Origin: Gavia stellata
Taxonomy: Eukaryota > Chordata > Aves > Gaviiformes > Gaviidae
Direction: 5' to 3'
NCBI RefSeq assembly: GCF_030936135.1
Contig: NC_082611.1
Coordinates: 9,377,001-9,441,000, forward strand
DNA length: 64,000 bases
Part shown: piece after piece, positions 61,200 to 64,000 of the stretch
How the letters are laid out: each line of letters opens with the position of its first letter
Numbering within the stretch: the stretch's first letter is position 1
Translations under genes and position numbers: made by a program
The notes under the pieces: model-generated
The model's database searches: none
Seen by the model: only the letters and a program-made list of their open reading frames with translations
Told to the model about the DNA's origin: nothing

Positions 61200-64000
61200 G
61201 ATAAATGATGTTTTATCAGACAGTGGGGAAAAAATCAGATGCACACCTACTGGAATCAGTCATCTGAAATGAAAGAAAATACATTTAAAACCAGCCAGGT
61301 ATTGGATGCTGTCTAGTTTGTGATGTTGGATAAATTAATGCAAACCAGCTTGAATAAATAGGTTGTTTGTGTGCCTCCCCATTTTTCCCATTATTTTATG
61401 TGATTGTTAAAGTAAGTGTTCCTCCTTTTCTGGCAAAGAGATTGTGCACTGTTTTTTCGTTATAATCTTTGACTTCTACTTTGTCAGCTGACAAATGAAT
61501 CTCATACCTCCTCTCTAAACTTTCACTTGCCAGTCCTCTTCTAAATATCTATCCCTTGATTCCTGTAAATTTTATATTTTACTTTGCCTGCTTACAGAAA
61601 TAAATTGCCACTAGTTAGAAAGTGGTTTTGAGGACACTTTGCTTATCCCCTTGATTTAAAACAGTCTCTGTAATTATGCTATGTCTTAAATATACACTAG
61701 ATGGCGATTCACACTGAACTTACGCACCAATAAAAATTATGAACCTCTGATTAATTTCCTTGTGAGTTCTATTTTCACTGGGGGCATGGAATAAACACAA
61801 AATAAACACTAGGCAAACGAAGGTGAAATGCCAAAGATTTCCATTTGCTTTGCACTTCAGCTGAAGCATGTAACTTTGAAAAACATACATGTTGTAAAAC
61901 AAACTTGCAAAGAAAACTCCAGCACTTCCAGTTTCTCCTAGTCTTTCCAACACAACATACAGGTAGATGTGGAAGAGACAGAATGGATGATACTGCAGTT
62001 ATTTAAAGCCCAGCCCTAGAAGTCAAGAAAACTGGATCTTTACTCATAGATGCAGAATCGTCTGATAAACTTGTTTTGAGTGTAATCAAGGTCTTAAGAA
62101 TCTACCCACCACATTAAATCTAAGGGAATTTTTCCTTCAATTCAATGAAGCCATCTTTGCTTTTAAATCTTTCTGTGCCACGACCTTCTCCTTGTTTAAT
62201 AGCCAACAGTACGTACCTATCTCACAGGGATACTATGCAGTTACTTTCACCTTTGCATTACGTACTGCAACTGTAGATGTAGCAACAGCTTAAAGTGATC
62301 AATGCCAATAAATAACAGTAACTGACATCACTCTAAAATCACTGTATTTGTGAGGCAAAAGAGAGAAGTGCAAACAGAAGGCGCTCACGTGTGAGGCACG
62401 TGTCAATAGCTCTCAACCACAAAACGATTTCCAGGGTGTGAGTGGTAACAGAGCAGAAGGCCCAAGAATTGTATTTATCCTGCATCCAACATTTCCTGCT
62501 GACTGGCCTGTGACTTCTGCAGAAGGCAGATTTTCCATAGATCTCAAACTGTAAAGCACAAAATGAAAGAGCCAGAACTAGTTAGCACTGACGAAAAAAC
62601 GCGCAGAAACGTGACCTAATTGGCTGTATGCCTAAGAGAAAACACTGTACTGGCATCAGTTTCACTTTTCTGTTCAGTTCTGCTAAATCCCACTTCATTC
62701 CTCATTGCAAATCTGTCCTGGCAGGACTGACTGCTGTATGATCCTCCTCTTACTCCAGTTTTCTTCCAGGACATAGAGGTTAGAAACCCTTTCCAAAATG
62801 GTGCCTATTCCCTGGTAGGAGGTTTCCAGGAGGCATCTGAGTTGACTGCTATTTGTTTCAGTGGCAGACAGGGGAAAACCAGCTCTCTAAGCAAATGGTT
62901 TGTCATCCTGCCTGTGCTCTGGGAGCCTTAGGCTGTGTTCTGAGCTTACAACACGGCCTGTGCCGATCAAACAGGCCTTGTTAGTTTTTCCCTGTTCTTC
63001 TGAAAGATGCTTTTTAAGTTTCCTAGGATGTTACTTGAAAGACATCTTTGGAAAAGAGCCTGTTATGAAGGGAAAAAGACCACAAAGTCAAACAGGAGAC
63101 TCTTATCTTTCTGCCTTTTTTTTTCCTCAGTACCTGATTGCTGCATCTGTCTTTACGTGTGATCTTATCTTGCAAGCAGCCTGAACACACAGCTCCCTCT
63201 GATTTCATTAGGCACCCTGTACAAGTGCTAACAGAACATATCTCAAGGTGCATTACAACCCAAAGCCTTTGAGATTGATAGGAAAGAGTTCACTTGAAAC
63301 CCAGCCCCACTCACACCAGGCATGAAAACAACCTAAATTGAAGCCATGTGCCACCCAAGATCCTTCACCCCCAAGAAAATGGAGGCTACCACATCAACCA
63401 CCATTATGAACACTCCTTCCTTTTAGCAGTACCCTCCTGATACCAGATTTTTCATGCTTTAGTCTAAGGGCGTGAAAGAATGAAGCAGCACTTAGCGCTC
63501 CTCAAGAGGAAGAATCATTATTGGAGGCAATTTCTTTAACTATCAGTTTGGTTCTACTAATATGGACCCATCTGTCCTCAAGTCAGCTCTGTCCTTGCCT
63601 GTGCCAACGAAACAACCACCAGAACACCCAGTCCCCCCTAGAGAAGCCAAAGGTTTGGATGTACAGTTCACAAATTTCAGCACAGTTTATGGGTCAAAGA
63701 TGTTTCTGCTACAATTACGGACTGGCAGATATTTACAGAAATAAACATTCCTTAGTAAATAACACCACCTTAATTTTTTTGTAAGGTATTTCTCAACATG
63801 TTCTGAAAAGACTAGCTAGGGAAGCCTCATAGTTCACAGACACACAGTTGATAGCTATCCTAAGGATGAAATAGTACATTTGGTACCTTCAGTTTACTGT
63901 ACAGCTATTAGCTGCACAAAATTGTGCCACCACTGAAAATCAATGGCAAAATCTTCTGATTTAACCCACAAAGCAGTATCTTACTTGAGCTACAACTTGG
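61200..64000. other. Upstream flank of ACSM copy E
   Basis: About 2.8 kb with no gene I can support. The promoter and any 5' untranslated exon of copy E should lie here. A frame open from about 63496 to 63744 shows no recognised domain and is not called. No interspersed repeat was recognised. Confidence 0.5.

Noticed and set aside
61200-61244. Alternative upstream start codon of copy E at 61244
   Set aside because: It is in frame, but the ATG at 61199 gives a first exon of exactly 67 codons as in copies B and D, so the upstream Met is probably untranslated leader or intron.
63496-63744. Open frame with a proline-rich segment ending FLLQLRTGRYLQK
   Set aside because: About 80 codons open with no recognised domain, no good flanking splice sites located and no paralogue in the window; it could be an exon of an unrelated gene, but I cannot support it.
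1-64000. Retroviral, LTR or Polinton-like elements, CRISPR-like arrays, and tRNA or rRNA genes
   Set aside because: I looked for paired terminal repeats, protease or polymerase motifs, regularly spaced repeats and tRNA-like cloverleafs and saw none convincing; apart from the CR1 end the repeats are simple sequence.

Overview
The window is vertebrate nuclear DNA, most likely from a bird. It has AT-rich intergenic and intronic sequence, split genes with GT-AG introns, one CpG island, few interspersed repeats, and a CR1 LINE 3' end of the avian type (about 25566-25677). It holds most of a medium-chain acyl-CoA synthetase (ACSM) tandem cluster with THUMPD1 embedded in it. There are no bacterial-style operons, CRISPR arrays or recognisable viral elements, and I saw no tRNA or rRNA genes.

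Layout, left to right. (1) 352-5551, minus strand: the first six coding exons of ACSM gene A, probably ACSM3; its 3' half lies beyond base 1. (2) 9505-11838, plus strand: THUMPD1, four coding exons, 323 codons, starting in a CpG island. It is head-to-head with gene A, the same adjacency as I recall for mammalian THUMPD1 and ACSM3. (3) 14192-23261, minus strand: ACSM copy B (ACSM4-like), all 13 coding exons present, but exons 10 and 12 are 7 and 5 bases shorter than in an intact paralogue, so the frame is lost. (4) 28565-34205, minus strand: copy C, a heavily decayed ACSM pseudogene lacking most of exon 1 and all of exons 2-4 and 10. (5) 38647-47407, minus strand: copy D, a fully open 13-exon ACSM gene of 579 codons. 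(6) 50504-61199, minus strand: copy E (ACSM5-like), 13 exons with good splice sites, interrupted by one TGA at codon 136. (7) 61200-64000: flanking sequence with no gene I can support.

The four copies B-E lie in the same direction and share exon lengths and phases almost base for base, so they arose by tandem duplication. ACSM enzymes are mitochondrial matrix ligases that convert medium-chain fatty acids and aromatic acids to acyl-CoA via acyl-AMP. THUMPD1 is an unrelated tRNA-acetylation adaptor. The main story is uneven survival: D is intact, A is intact as far as visible, E carries one nonsense codon, B two small deletions plus an altered ATP-binding loop, and C is a relic. All exon boundaries were read by eye from splice signals and comparison among the copies.
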